Shown here: in pieces, positions 8,254-16,523 of the stretch
Layout of the letters: each line of letters begins with the position of its first letter
How positions within the stretch are numbered: position 1 is the first letter of the stretch
From: Hwanghaeella sp964350445
GTDB taxonomy: Bacteria; Pseudomonadota; Alphaproteobacteria; UBA8366; Aestuariispiraceae
Assembly (NCBI GenBank): GCA_964350445.1
Contig: CAYGKA010000021.1
Span: 9,490-73,489 of the forward strand
Length of the DNA stretch: 64,000 nt
Direction: 5' to 3'
Position numbers and translations under genes: made by a program
The notes under the pieces: model-generated
The model's database searches: none
Seen by the model: only the letters and a program-made list of their open reading frames with translations
Told to the model about the DNA's origin: nothing

Positions 8254-8548
8254 TAGCCCGAGGCTGACTGAAAACATGTAGCGGGGATCCTTATCCGGCT
8301 GGCCGGTCGGAGTGCGGGTCAACGGTTTTGCGATCTGCATATCGGCAAATACGCCATATGCGCCCAACCGGACGCCGCCTCCGGCCGACGAAAGCGATTC
8401 CCAATCGCTGGCGGTGCCCACATTGTTGCGGAAAACCGTGCCGACATCATAGAAGCCGTAGATCTGAATTTGGCTCATGAAATCGACAAATTGCCCCAGG
8501 TCCACTCGCGCTTCGGCCAAGCCGGCAATGCCGCCCTCTCCTTCCAAT
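8251..8548 (-). pseudogene. 3' remnant of a ShlB/FhaC-type two-partner secretion transporter
   Basis: The last ~99 codons of a TpsB outer-membrane transporter survive. They read GGIAGLAEARVDL, then IQIYGFYDVGTVFRN, GGGVRLGAYGVFADMQIA, KPLTRTPTGQPDKDPR and a final MFSVSLGL with the C-terminal aromatic/hydrophobic pattern recognised by the BAM machinery. Intact relatives exceed 500 residues with POTRA domains, all missing here, and no start codon with a ribosome site precedes the fragment. Homology stops abruptly at about 8548, where the tail of an unrelated plus-strand gene begins. This is a deletion remnant without a plausible function. Confidence 0.7.
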
Positions 8549-8550
8549 AG

Positions 8551-8658
8551 AACGGTGCGGCAGGGGAGGAAGAGGAAGACGTGCTGGTCGAACTGGAATC
8601 CAAATTTGACGACAAGGCCGCGGCGGAACGCGCCAGGCGCCGCCAACAGGCCCGCTAA
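8551..8658 (+). pseudogene. orphan C-terminal tail of an unknown gene
   Basis: Read in frame from 8551, this codes for 35 residues ending at TAA 8656-8658, with a composition typical of a real charged C-terminus: GAAGEEEEDVLVELESKFDD then KAAAERARRRQQAR. A TAG at 8548-8550 closes the frame just before it, so it cannot be translated from a start. It abuts the TpsB remnant on the other strand. I read it as the 3' end of a second lost gene. The parent family is not recognised. Confidence 0.4.
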
Positions 8659-8670
8659 GCGAAACCGTCC

Positions 8671-9369
8671 CTATCGGCGTTCGTATTGACGTTCCCCGAA
8701 CAGGATCTTCTTCGCATCGTCTGAAATCGTGTGTTTCCGGCGCTTTTCTTCCAGTACCTTCATGCCCCGACGAACCGCCGGCCGTTCCTTGATCTCGTCG
8801 AACCAACGCAGAAAATTCGGAAACCCGTCTCGGTCCACGCCCTGGTAATGGGAAAACTTCATCCAGGGCCAAACCGCCATGTCGGCAATCGTGTAGTCGT
8901 CGCCCGCAAGATAGCGGCTTTCACCCAAGCGCCGATCGACGACGCCGTATAGGCGCGCCGCCTCTTTCGTATAGCGGTTGCGGGCATATTCATTCCCGTC
9001 CGGCGCGTATTGAATGAAGTGCTGCGCCTGGCCCAGCATTGGCCCGATCCCAGCCATCTGGAACATAAGCCATTGCAGCACCGCATACCGGCCGCGCGCA
9101 TCCGTGGGCAGGAACCGCCCGAACTTTTCCGCCAGATAGATCATGATCGCACCGGATTCGAACAGCGAGATCGGCGCGCCGTCCGGCCCGTCGCTATCAA
9201 CGAGGGCCGGCATCTTGTTGTTCGGGCTGATCTTCAGGAAGTCCGGGGCGAACTGCTCGCCGGTCACGATATCGACCGGGATGACCGTATAGGCCGCGCC
9301 GAGCTCCTCGAGCAGGATATGCACCTTGTGGCCGTTCGGTGTCGGCCAAGTATAAAGATCGATGCTCAC
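8671..9369 (-). CDS. glutathione S-transferase, YfcG/nu-class-like (second copy)
   Basis: A 232-residue GST closely related to the gene at 4397: SIDLYTWPTPNGHKVHILLEE, FAPDFLKISPNNKMPALVD, ESGAIMIYLAEKFG, GIGPMLGQAQHF and IADMAVWPWMKF. The TPNG active-site region again indicates the disulfide-reductase YfcG type. It carries a 25-residue basic C-terminal extension absent from the first copy. The likely start is GTG 9369, placed exactly where the paralogue's Met lies and preceded by GAGGGG. It is divergent from an MFS gene across 160 bp. Confidence 0.88.
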   Translation of the reverse strand: MSIDLYTWPTPNGHKVHILLEELGAAYTVIPVDIVTGEQFAPDFLKISPNNKMPALVDSDGPDGAPISLFESGAIMIYLAEKFGRFLPTDARGRYAVLQWLMFQMAGIGPMLGQAQHFIQYAPDGNEYARNRYTKEAARLYGVVDRRLGESRYLAGDDYTIADMAVWPWMKFSHYQGVDRDGFPNFLRWFDEIKERPAVRRGMKVLEEKRRKHTISDDAKKILFGERQYERR

Positions 9370-9529
9370 GGCCCCTCGCGCTCCCCCACATTGTTCCGCC
9401 GCGTCGACGGTTCGGCGCGTCGTAGGCATAGAAAAACCGACCGCCCCCGTCATTGCACGCGTCTGACCAAGGGTGTAGTGCGGCTGATGGATTGGCAACC
9501 GGGAAGCCGCGGACAGTGGCGGGACCGGC

Positions 9530-10885
9530 ATGATTTCGAGGGTTTCACGCATGACGATGATGCGAGAGGACGTCGGCGCCGCACAGCGCAAGGCGACCTG
9601 GTGGGTGATCGGCGGCATGACCCTGATCGCGCCCGGTTCCGGCCTGATGGCGACCTTTACCCCGACGCGCCTCAAACTGCTCGGCTTCGGCGAACTCGAA
9701 GTCGGCATCGTCGTCACCGCTTTCAGCGTCGGGCTGTTGATGGGATGTTTCTTCGCCGGCCCGCTTGTCCGGCGCGTCGGCCATATCCGGGCGCTTGCCT
9801 TCTTCTGCAGCTTGGCGGGGCTGAGTATCCTCGCCATGAGCATGGAACCGTCCCTCCCCCTTTGGTCGACCGCGCGTCTGTTGACCGGTTTCTGTTCAAC
9901 GGCGATTTTCGTCGCGTCCCAAAGCTGGCTGAACGAAATTTCGCCGTCGGACCAGCGCGGCCGCGTGCTGTCGATATTCTATGTCCTCTACATCATCGGG
10001 ATCGGGCTGGGCTCTCTGATCATGAGCCGGGTCGACCTGGAAGCATCGACCGCCTTCATCCTGGGCGCGGGTTTCTATAGCTGCGCCATCATCCCCTTCG
10101 TGTTCACACCCGCGCCGACCCCGCCGCCGCCCGAGCGCGCCAGCATCGACATTCGCGCTGCCTTCGCCATCTCGCCCTTGGGATTCGTCGCATCCGCCGC
10201 GGCCGGCGCCCTATCGATGACGTTTTACGGCGTCGGACCGGTCTATGCCCTGTTGGAAGGTTTCAGCAAGGAGCAGGTCGGCCTCCTGATGGCCGCCGCC
10301 CCGTTGGGAAACCTCGCCCTGCAACTGCCGATGGGATTGTGGTCGGACAAGCTGGACCGCCGAAAAGTGCTCATCTTCGCCGCTCTCATGGCGACCGGCG
10401 CGGCGCTTCTGGTCGGCCTGCTGAACTTGCAGGCGATGGGCGGGATCGTCTTGGTCGCCATCGCTTTCATGGCGCTCGCCGGATCCACGGAGACGCTCTA
10501 TTCGGTCGGCGCGGCGCATTCCAACGATCACGCGGAACCGGGACAGCACGTCTCGCTTGCCGCGACCCTGCTTTTGGCGTGGAGCCTGGGCGCGATCGCC
10601 GGCCCCATCGTCGGCAGCCTGCTGTTGGAGAATTTCGAGCCCGGCGCGCTCTTCCTGATGTTCGCCGTGACCGCGGGCCTTTTCACCCTCTACACGCTTT
10701 GGCGCATGACCCGGCGGCCGACCCCGCCGCAGGAGTCACAGGAGGACTTCGTCGCGGTTTCCGCCACCGCGCCGATCCAGGCACAGCCCGAAGCCTATGT
10801 GGAGGAAATGGCCGAGATGATCGAAGAAGCGGAAACCGCCGCCACCTTGGCAGAAGAAGCGGAAAAGGATGATCCGCGGCGCTGA
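9530..10885 (+). CDS. MFS transporter (YcaD-like)
   Basis: A 451-residue inner-membrane carrier with twelve predicted hydrophobic segments. The MFS signature loop between TM2 and TM3 appears as GPLVRRVGHIRALAF and is repeated in the second half as GLWSDKLDRRKVL. The long acidic C-terminal tail (EEMAEMIEEAETAATLAEEA) is cytoplasmic and unusual for the family. The substrate is unknown. The translation start is uncertain among ATG 9530, 9551 and 9554. It is divergent from a GST gene. Confidence 0.87.
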   Translation: MISRVSRMTMMREDVGAAQRKATWWVIGGMTLIAPGSGLMATFTPTRLKLLGFGELEVGIVVTAFSVGLLMGCFFAGPLVRRVGHIRALAFFCSLAGLSILAMSMEPSLPLWSTARLLTGFCSTAIFVASQSWLNEISPSDQRGRVLSIFYVLYIIGIGLGSLIMSRVDLEASTAFILGAGFYSCAIIPFVFTPAPTPPPPERASIDIRAAFAISPLGFVASAAAGALSMTFYGVGPVYALLEGFSKEQVGLLMAAAPLGNLALQLPMGLWSDKLDRRKVLIFAALMATGAALLVGLLNLQAMGGIVLVAIAFMALAGSTETLYSVGAAHSNDHAEPGQHVSLAATLLLAWSLGAIAGPIVGSLLLENFEPGALFLMFAVTAGLFTLYTLWRMTRRPTPPQESQEDFVAVSATAPIQAQPEAYVEEMAEMIEEAETAATLAEEAEKDDPRR

Positions 10886-10944
10886 TATGGCGTATCATCG
10901 TTGCGGTGAAGCTAATGCATACAGACTGTGAGGAGGATCCGAAG

Positions 10945-11199
10945 ATGGTATTCACCCTTGCGACCGTGCCGGAGGACAAATTGGCCGCCATCCGGTCGCT
11001 GGAAGCCGAAATCGGCGCGCCGCTGCTTGCCATGGCGCAAGTGGACGTCGCCCCGGCCCGACTTGACCGGGAGCGCCTGGCGCGTATCGAGAAGTTGGAG
11101 AAGGAATTGGGAGTCGTCCTCGTCGCCGTCAACGGCGGGAACGGCAGCGAACCCGGGAAGAGCGATGCGCCGGTTCGGCGCCGGGCCCGCCGCGCTTAG
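10945..11199 (+). CDS. small conserved hypothetical protein
   Basis: An 84-residue protein made of two similar helical segments around VPEDKLAAIRSLEAEIGAPL and RERLARIEKLEKELGVVL, each ending in a hydrophobic strand, then a basic tail RRRARRA. The repeated x-I-x-x-LE-x-E-x-G pattern suggests an internal duplication. Function unknown. ATG 10945 is chosen because GAGGAGG lies 8 nt upstream; an earlier ATG at 10906 lacks a ribosome site. It may be transcribed with the MFS gene 59 bp upstream. Confidence 0.6.
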   Translation: MVFTLATVPEDKLAAIRSLEAEIGAPLLAMAQVDVAPARLDRERLARIEKLEKELGVVLVAVNGGNGSEPGKSDAPVRRRARRA

Positions 11200-11257
11200 A
11201 CGCCGCCAAGACTGACGGCGGCTCCGATAACGCTGTTTTGGCGCGTGCCTATTTCTT

Positions 11258-11593
11258 TCATTCCGCCGCGAGGAGCTTATCGGCGGACGGTTCCTGGCCG
11301 CCGGCGGGAACCATCTGCGCTTCCAACACCACCATGATCGCATCGACCTTCGCGCCAACGGTGTTGAAGAAACCGTCGTCGTTCAGGCCTTCCGCGGTCA
11401 ACAGTTCCGCCAGCAGGGCATAGACCTCATGCAGTTCCGATTCCGTCAGGGTAAGAAGGCAGAAATCACCCTCCGGCACGAACTTCGCCCGGTGGAACTG
11501 TGCGCGCAGCATCGGATCGATGGTGCAGCCGAGGAGCAAATCGACTTCATCGACCGTCAGAAAAAAATTCTTTTGCACTGGAACCTCAGTCAT
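11258..11593 (-). CDS. conserved hypothetical protein
   Basis: A 111-residue acidic, mainly helical cytosolic protein beginning MTEVPVQKNFFLTVDEVDLL. The centre has LRAQFHRAKFVPEGDFCLLT and a helix ESELHEVYALLAELL. No family is recognised. The start is set by TTGGAGG 8-9 nt upstream of ATG 11593. It is divergent from the methyltransferase gene at 11864. Confidence 0.55.
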   Translation of the reverse strand: MTEVPVQKNFFLTVDEVDLLLGCTIDPMLRAQFHRAKFVPEGDFCLLTLTESELHEVYALLAELLTAEGLNDDGFFNTVGAKVDAIMVVLEAQMVPAGGQEPSADKLLAAE

Positions 11594-11863
11594 ATCAAAA
11601 AGCCTCCAACCCACCCGATTGCCGACCTGCTCGCCTCGGTTTGGAAGATTCAGGAATTCGATACTCAAAGCGACTCCTATCGGTTCGGATAAGGCCAACA
11701 TTCTCATCGCTGTTTGTTAAAATCCCCGGCAATCGCAGTTGCCGTCTCGATGACTCCGGCACGAGAAAAAATCGGTCTTCTACAACCCTTTGGAGTCCTT
11801 GGGTTTCCTGGCTATTGCACCCGAACGGGTTTCGCACTACCCCTCAACGAGGAGGCGCGCGAC

Positions 11864-13411
11864 ATGGTCGATGAACCGGCACGGCGGGAACGGAAAACGC
11901 GAAGGCGGAGCGCGGAAAACGCGCCCAAACCGAAACGATCGGTAAATTACCGTCGTCTTCACAATCCTTTTACTCCACAGGCGGCCTTCAGCGACGATCA
12001 AATCGCCGAAATGCACGAGACCGCGTTGCGTATTTTGCAGGAACTGGGCCTCAAGGTCCTGCTGCCGCAAGCGCAAGAGATATTCCGCAGCGCCGGCGCC
12101 TTGGTCGACGACGAGACGGACATGGTCCGCATCGGGCGGGACGCCGTGGAACAGGCACTTGAAACCGCGCCCAAAAGCTTCGTCCTGAAGGGCGGCGATC
12201 CGGACCGGGACCTCACCATGGAATTGGGCGCCCTTACCTTCCAGGCCGGCGCGGGGTGCCCGCATGCGACGGATCGGATGCGCGGACGCCGGCCGGGTTC
12301 GCTGAACGATTTCCTGGAAACGGTGAAGCTCGCCCAAAGCTTCGACGTGCTTCACACAATCGGCCCGACGGTCGAACCGCAGGACATTCCGATCCATCTG
12401 CGCCATTACGCGATGACGCGCGGCGGCCTGAGCTTGAGCGACAAGCCCTGCTTCCTTTATGCCCGCGGGACGCCGCAGGTCGAGGACGGGATGGAGATGA
12501 TCCGCATCATGCGCGGACTGGACACCGAAGCGTTCCTCGCCGAGGCCTGGACCTATACGATCATCAACACCAACTCCCCGCGCACGCTGGACATCCCCAT
12601 GGCGCTGGGGTTGATCGACTTCGCCAAGGCCGGGCAGATGTCTATCGTCACGCCATTCTGCCTTGCGGGCGCCATGGCCCCGATCACGGTAGCGGGCGCC
12701 ATCACGCTTCAGCATGCCGAGGCGCTTGCCGCCATCACCCTGACGCAACTGGTCCGCCCCGGTGCGCCGGTGATGTATGGCAGTTTCAGTTCCAACGTGG
12801 ACATGAAGTCAGGCTCCCCCGCATTCGGGACACCGGAACATGTGACGGCGACGCTGGGATCAGGCCAGTTGGCGCGGCTGATCGGTCTGCCCTGGCGCGC
12901 GGCGGCGGCCAGCGCCGCAAATATCGCCGACGCGCAGGCAAGCACGGAGACGGTGATGAGCCTGTGGGCCTGCCTGATGGCGGGCGTTACCCATGTGGTG
13001 CACGCGGCCGGCTGGCTGGAAGGCGGACTCACATTCTCTTACGAGAAGATGATGATCGACCTGGAAGCGCTGCAGACCGTGGCGGAACTGTGCACCCCCG
13101 CCCCCGGCGCCACGGTGGATATCGGCTTCGACGCCATTGCCGCGGTTGCGCCCGGCGGTCATTTCTTCTCAGGCGAGCACACCATGAGCCGTTATCAGAC
13201 CGCTTTCTACGAGCCGCTGGTTGCGGACCGGTCCAATTTCGGAAGCTGGACGGAAGCGGGCGCCAAGTCGACCGACGAACGCGCCACCGGTCTTTGGCAG
13301 AGGAAGTTGGCGGAATACGAAACCCCGGCTATAGACCCGGCGCGGATTGAGGAAATCGACACCTTCATCGCGAAACGCACCGAACAAGGTGGCGCGGCCC
13401 CGGTGAGTTAG
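11864..13411 (+). CDS. MttB-family methyltransferase (non-pyrrolysine, trimethylamine/glycine-betaine type)
   Basis: A 515-residue corrinoid-dependent methyltransferase of the trimethylamine methyltransferase (MttB) superfamily: SDDQIAEMHETALRILQELG at the N-terminus, RHYAMTRGGL, TIINTNSPRTLDIPM, GALTFQAGAG, and FGTPEHVTATLGSGQLAR in the barrel. No in-frame UAG is present, so this is the pyrrolysine-lacking branch, whose characterised members demethylate glycine betaine, proline betaine or carnitine, not trimethylamine. No cognate corrinoid protein lies beside it. GAGGAGG precedes ATG 11864. Methylated-amine genes at 15-19 kb fit the context. Confidence 0.87.
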   Translation: MVDEPARRERKTRRRSAENAPKPKRSVNYRRLHNPFTPQAAFSDDQIAEMHETALRILQELGLKVLLPQAQEIFRSAGALVDDETDMVRIGRDAVEQALETAPKSFVLKGGDPDRDLTMELGALTFQAGAGCPHATDRMRGRRPGSLNDFLETVKLAQSFDVLHTIGPTVEPQDIPIHLRHYAMTRGGLSLSDKPCFLYARGTPQVEDGMEMIRIMRGLDTEAFLAEAWTYTIINTNSPRTLDIPMALGLIDFAKAGQMSIVTPFCLAGAMAPITVAGAITLQHAEALAAITLTQLVRPGAPVMYGSFSSNVDMKSGSPAFGTPEHVTATLGSGQLARLIGLPWRAAAASAANIADAQASTETVMSLWACLMAGVTHVVHAAGWLEGGLTFSYEKMMIDLEALQTVAELCTPAPGATVDIGFDAIAAVAPGGHFFSGEHTMSRYQTAFYEPLVADRSNFGSWTEAGAKSTDERATGLWQRKLAEYETPAIDPARIEEIDTFIAKRTEQGGAAPVS

Positions 13412-13528
13412 GGGCGCCGGACTGCGAGGGATCCTTGACTAGTATCTTCGACCCTGTGCCTGATCTTGGAAGGTGCCTTTCGACCGCCTGCACGGCGCGT
13501 GTATTGGTTGTCGGCATTGGAGGAAGAC

Positions 13529-14131
13529 ATGGTCGAAGAAGCTGCCTATAGCATCTCAGGGAGTTACTACGAGGCGTGCAATTGTGACGCCATCTGCCCC
13601 TGTCGGAAGCAAGGCGACACTCCTGGTGGTCGATCAACCTATGGCGTATGTGACTTCCTGCTGTCATGGCATATCAATAACGGGCACATGGGCAGCGTCG
13701 ATCTATCGGGCCTGAATGTTTCCATCGCGGGAACCTACAACGATGATGTCGGTGACGATATCTGGTCCGTGTTCATCTACATAGACGAGGTCGCGTCGAA
13801 ACAGCAGTTCGACGCCATAAGCCGGATATTTAGCGGCCAAACTGGCGGCAATCTTAGCGTTACTGCATATTTTTCAACGATACTCGGAATCAAACCCGCC
13901 GCAATTCGGCTTGACCACACCGCCGGCGTCGAAACCATCCATATTGGTACATCCGCATCAGCCCACGTCGTTCGGGACTTCGAATTCGACGATACGGTAT
14001 CCTGTGGCATTCCGGGGCACGATCACCCTGGACAGGAATCCGTGTCTAGCCTGACCGTTCAGGATGCCCCACTTGCTTTCAGCTATTCCGAGCGCTGTGG
14101 ATTCGCCACCGATTTCGCCTACTGGAACTGA
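13529..14131 (+). CDS. DUF1326 domain protein
   Basis: A 200-residue protein with the DUF1326 cysteine signature near the N-terminus, YYEACNCDAICPC, followed by a beta-rich body and a late cysteine in RCGFATDFAYW. The Cys-x-Cys and CPC pattern suggests metal binding, but no function is proven. ATG 13529 follows GGAGGAAG. It lies directly upstream of a DUF2182 membrane protein, a pairing recurrent in proteobacteria, so the two probably form one system. Confidence 0.85.
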   Translation: MVEEAAYSISGSYYEACNCDAICPCRKQGDTPGGRSTYGVCDFLLSWHINNGHMGSVDLSGLNVSIAGTYNDDVGDDIWSVFIYIDEVASKQQFDAISRIFSGQTGGNLSVTAYFSTILGIKPAAIRLDHTAGVETIHIGTSASAHVVRDFEFDDTVSCGIPGHDHPGQESVSSLTVQDAPLAFSYSERCGFATDFAYWN

Positions 14132-14178
14132 TCCAAGGACAAATAGAAATCCTGCCCAATCAACCGACCCGCGTGGAA

Positions 14179-14931
14179 ATGCGAAAGGGCGTGGCCGCAC
14201 TTTTCGTCCTGTCAGCAATTGGTTGGGGACTCGTCATTTGGTCTGCAACCAACATGTCGTCGCCCATGGTCTCCCTGATGATGCCGATGCATTCTCATTG
14301 GGTGTTCAGCGAGGTTGTCGCCGTCTGGCTCATGTGGGCCGTGATGATGGGCGCGATGATGCTGCCTTCGGCCATCCCGATGATGCTGATACATCGACGG
14401 GTCGCGGCAAAGCGTGAGCCCGAAACCCGTTCAGCCAATCGCTGGTTCCTGGCAGCCTATCTTCTGACTTGGGCCCTGTTCAGCATCGCCGCGACAGCTC
14501 TGCAATGGAACTTCCAACGGTTAGATGTCCTGTCGCATATGCTGACAATTCAAGCGCCAATGGTTGGCGGCGGCATACTCATTGCGGCAGGCATCTTTCA
14601 ACTGACCCCGCTGAAGGCCGCTTGCCTTCGCAAATGCCGAACTCCAATCGGCTTTTTGCTTACGGACTGGCGTTCAGGACGCAAGGGTGCGTTTCGGATG
14701 GGACTCAAACACGGTCAATACTGCATTGGCTGTTGTTGGGGTTTGATGATGGTCTTGTTCGTTGGCGGCGTCATGAGTTTGACGGCCATCGCGGTTTTGT
14801 CGGGGATTGTTGCGATAGAGAAACTCGCACCCCGAGGCGAGCAAATTTCAAAGCTCGGCGGTGTCGTGTTGATCGTCTGGGGCCTTGTGCTGATTTTTTA
14901 CGCGCCCGGCGACCAACCACCAAGTATGTAG
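14179..14931 (+). CDS. DUF2182 integral membrane protein
   Basis: About 250 residues with six or seven hydrophobic segments and methionine-rich stretches (WLMWAVMMGAMMLPSAIPMM), the hallmark of DUF2182, annotated as a predicted metal-binding inner-membrane protein. Conserved Cys/His residues appear in LKAACLRKCRTP and LKHGQYCIGCCWGL. The start is either GTG 14173 or ATG 14179. It follows the DUF1326 gene by about 45 bp. Copper or another soft metal is a plausible ligand, by composition only. Confidence 0.87.
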   Translation: MRKGVAALFVLSAIGWGLVIWSATNMSSPMVSLMMPMHSHWVFSEVVAVWLMWAVMMGAMMLPSAIPMMLIHRRVAAKREPETRSANRWFLAAYLLTWALFSIAATALQWNFQRLDVLSHMLTIQAPMVGGGILIAAGIFQLTPLKAACLRKCRTPIGFLLTDWRSGRKGAFRMGLKHGQYCIGCCWGLMMVLFVGGVMSLTAIAVLSGIVAIEKLAPRGEQISKLGGVVLIVWGLVLIFYAPGDQPPSM

Positions 14932-15154
14932 GTTTTGGCGGTCAGAAAGCGTGGCGGAAAGGGCCCCGAAGCTGTCTTTGACCGCGCCCGCCAAACATGT
15001 TTCTTCGTTGCGTTCCGATCAGAAACGACTCACCCAAGCCCGCGATGACGTGAAGCCGGAACAGCCATTGAAAGTCGTGTACGCATATCCCAAATGCGCT
15101 CAGCGGCAGACAAACAGGCCCCCCTGGTCGGCCCCCTTCGCTTGGGTCAATCCA

Positions 15155-16462
15155 TTAGATATCCAGTGTGGTTTGGCGTTCCCATTCGGTGAAATGGGCG
15201 CAATAGGCGTTCCATTCCCCATGCTTCAACTTGAGATACGCCGAGGCGAATTCTCCGCCCAGGGCATCCTTCAGTTCCGTATCCGCGTCGAAGGCCCGCA
15301 GCGCGTCGAGCAGGTTCAGCGGCAGTTTAGGCGCGTCGGTGACCTTGTAGCCTTCGGCATACATGTCGATATCGTGATGCGGCCCCGGATCGGCGTCGCT
15401 CGCCATGCCGGAAAGGCCGGCGGCGATCACCACCGCTTGCAACAGGTAGGGGTTCACGGCGCCGTCCGGTAGACGCAGTTCGAAACGCCCCGGCCCCGGC
15501 ACGCGGACCATATGGGTTCGGTTATTGCCCGTCCATGTCACGGAGTTCGGCGCCCATGTCGCGCCGGAGACGGTGCGCGGCGCATTGATACGTTTGTAGG
15601 AATTGACCGTCGGGTTGGTAATCGCGGCAAGCGCGGTCGCGTGTTTCATGATCCCGCCCAGGAAGGTCCTTCCCTTCGCCGACAGGCCGAACGGCATTGC
15701 ATCGTCGGCGAAGATGTTGGTCTTCCCGTCCGCATCCCAGACCGAGATATGGCAATGGCAACCATTGCCGGTAAGCCCCTTGAAAGGCTTCGGCATGAAG
15801 GTGGCGCGTAACCCGTGCTTTTCCGCCACCGATTTTACCATGAATTTGAAAAAGGAGTGCTTGTCGGCCGTGTTCAGCGCGTCGTCGAACTCGAAGTTCA
15901 TTTCGAACTGACCGTTGGCGTCTTCATGGTCGTTCTGATACGGCTGCCAACCGAGCGCGAGCATGTGATCGCAGATCTCCGAAATCACATCGTAGCGGCG
16001 TAGCAGCGCCTGCTGGTCGTAGCACGGTTTTTCCGCGGTATCGTAGGGGTCGGAGATGGCTGACCCGTCCGGCAAGGTCAAAAAGAACTCGGCCTCGACA
16101 CCCGTCTTGACCCGCATTCCCTGCCCTTCTGCCTTGTCCACCAGCGCTTTCAGCATGACGCGCGGGGCCTGCATCACCGGCTTTTCTTCCATCACGCAAT
16201 CGGCGGCGACCCAGGCGACTTCCTTTTTCCAAGGAAGCTGGATCACCGACGAGGCATCGGGCACGGCGAACAGGTCGGGATAGGCGGGCGTCATGTCGAG
16301 CCACGTGGCAAAACCCGCAAAGCCGGCGCCTTCGTCCTGCATGCCCTTGATGGCCGCCGTCGGCACCAGTTTCGCCCGCTGCCCGCCGAACAGGTCGGTA
16401 TAGCTGATCATGAAATAATTGACGCCGCGCTCCTTGGCCCAGCTTTCGAGATTCAATGTCAT
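15155..16462 (-). CDS. glnT: type III glutamine synthetase-like ligase (GlnT / gamma-glutamylmethylamide synthetase family)
   Basis: A 435-residue GS-fold ligase with VKTGVEAEFFL (metal-binding Glu pair), NDHEDANGQFEMNF, the ATP-site block FMPKPFKGLTGNGCHCHIS, and PNSVTWTGNNRTHMVRVP with FELRLPDGAVNPYL. This is the short branch that includes rhizobial GlnT and GmaS, which makes gamma-glutamylmethylamide from glutamate and methylamine. Position at the end of the amidotransferase/GXGXG/FMN gene set favours a GmaS-like role, though GlnT in glx clusters has the same neighbours. It is the last gene of the leftward cluster, 61 bp after the FMN subunit. Confidence 0.85.
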   Translation of the reverse strand: MTLNLESWAKERGVNYFMISYTDLFGGQRAKLVPTAAIKGMQDEGAGFAGFATWLDMTPAYPDLFAVPDASSVIQLPWKKEVAWVAADCVMEEKPVMQAPRVMLKALVDKAEGQGMRVKTGVEAEFFLTLPDGSAISDPYDTAEKPCYDQQALLRRYDVISEICDHMLALGWQPYQNDHEDANGQFEMNFEFDDALNTADKHSFFKFMVKSVAEKHGLRATFMPKPFKGLTGNGCHCHISVWDADGKTNIFADDAMPFGLSAKGRTFLGGIMKHATALAAITNPTVNSYKRINAPRTVSGATWAPNSVTWTGNNRTHMVRVPGPGRFELRLPDGAVNPYLLQAVVIAAGLSGMASDADPGPHHDIDMYAEGYKVTDAPKLPLNLLDALRAFDADTELKDALGGEFASAYLKLKHGEWNAYCAHFTEWERQTTLDI

Positions 16463-16523
16463 TCCGTTCCCCTTTGCCCAACGGTGTAGAGATAGGTTCG
16501 GCCGAATGGCACCCTTGCCGCGC

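Noticed and set aside
9370..9843. N-terminal extension of the second GST gene on the minus strand
   Set aside because: The extra 158 codons run antisense to the MFS gene start and have no GST similarity. The paralogue supports the GTG start at 9369.
11864..13411. Pyrrolysine-dependent trimethylamine methyltransferase
   Set aside because: The gene has no internal in-frame TAG and no pyl genes or corrinoid protein are nearby, so it belongs to the non-pyrrolysine branch.
14932..15154. Possible gene between the DUF2182 and glutamine synthetase genes
   Set aside because: Frames here translate to low-complexity shadow sequence without domain motifs. It is treated as an empty 223-bp convergent gap.
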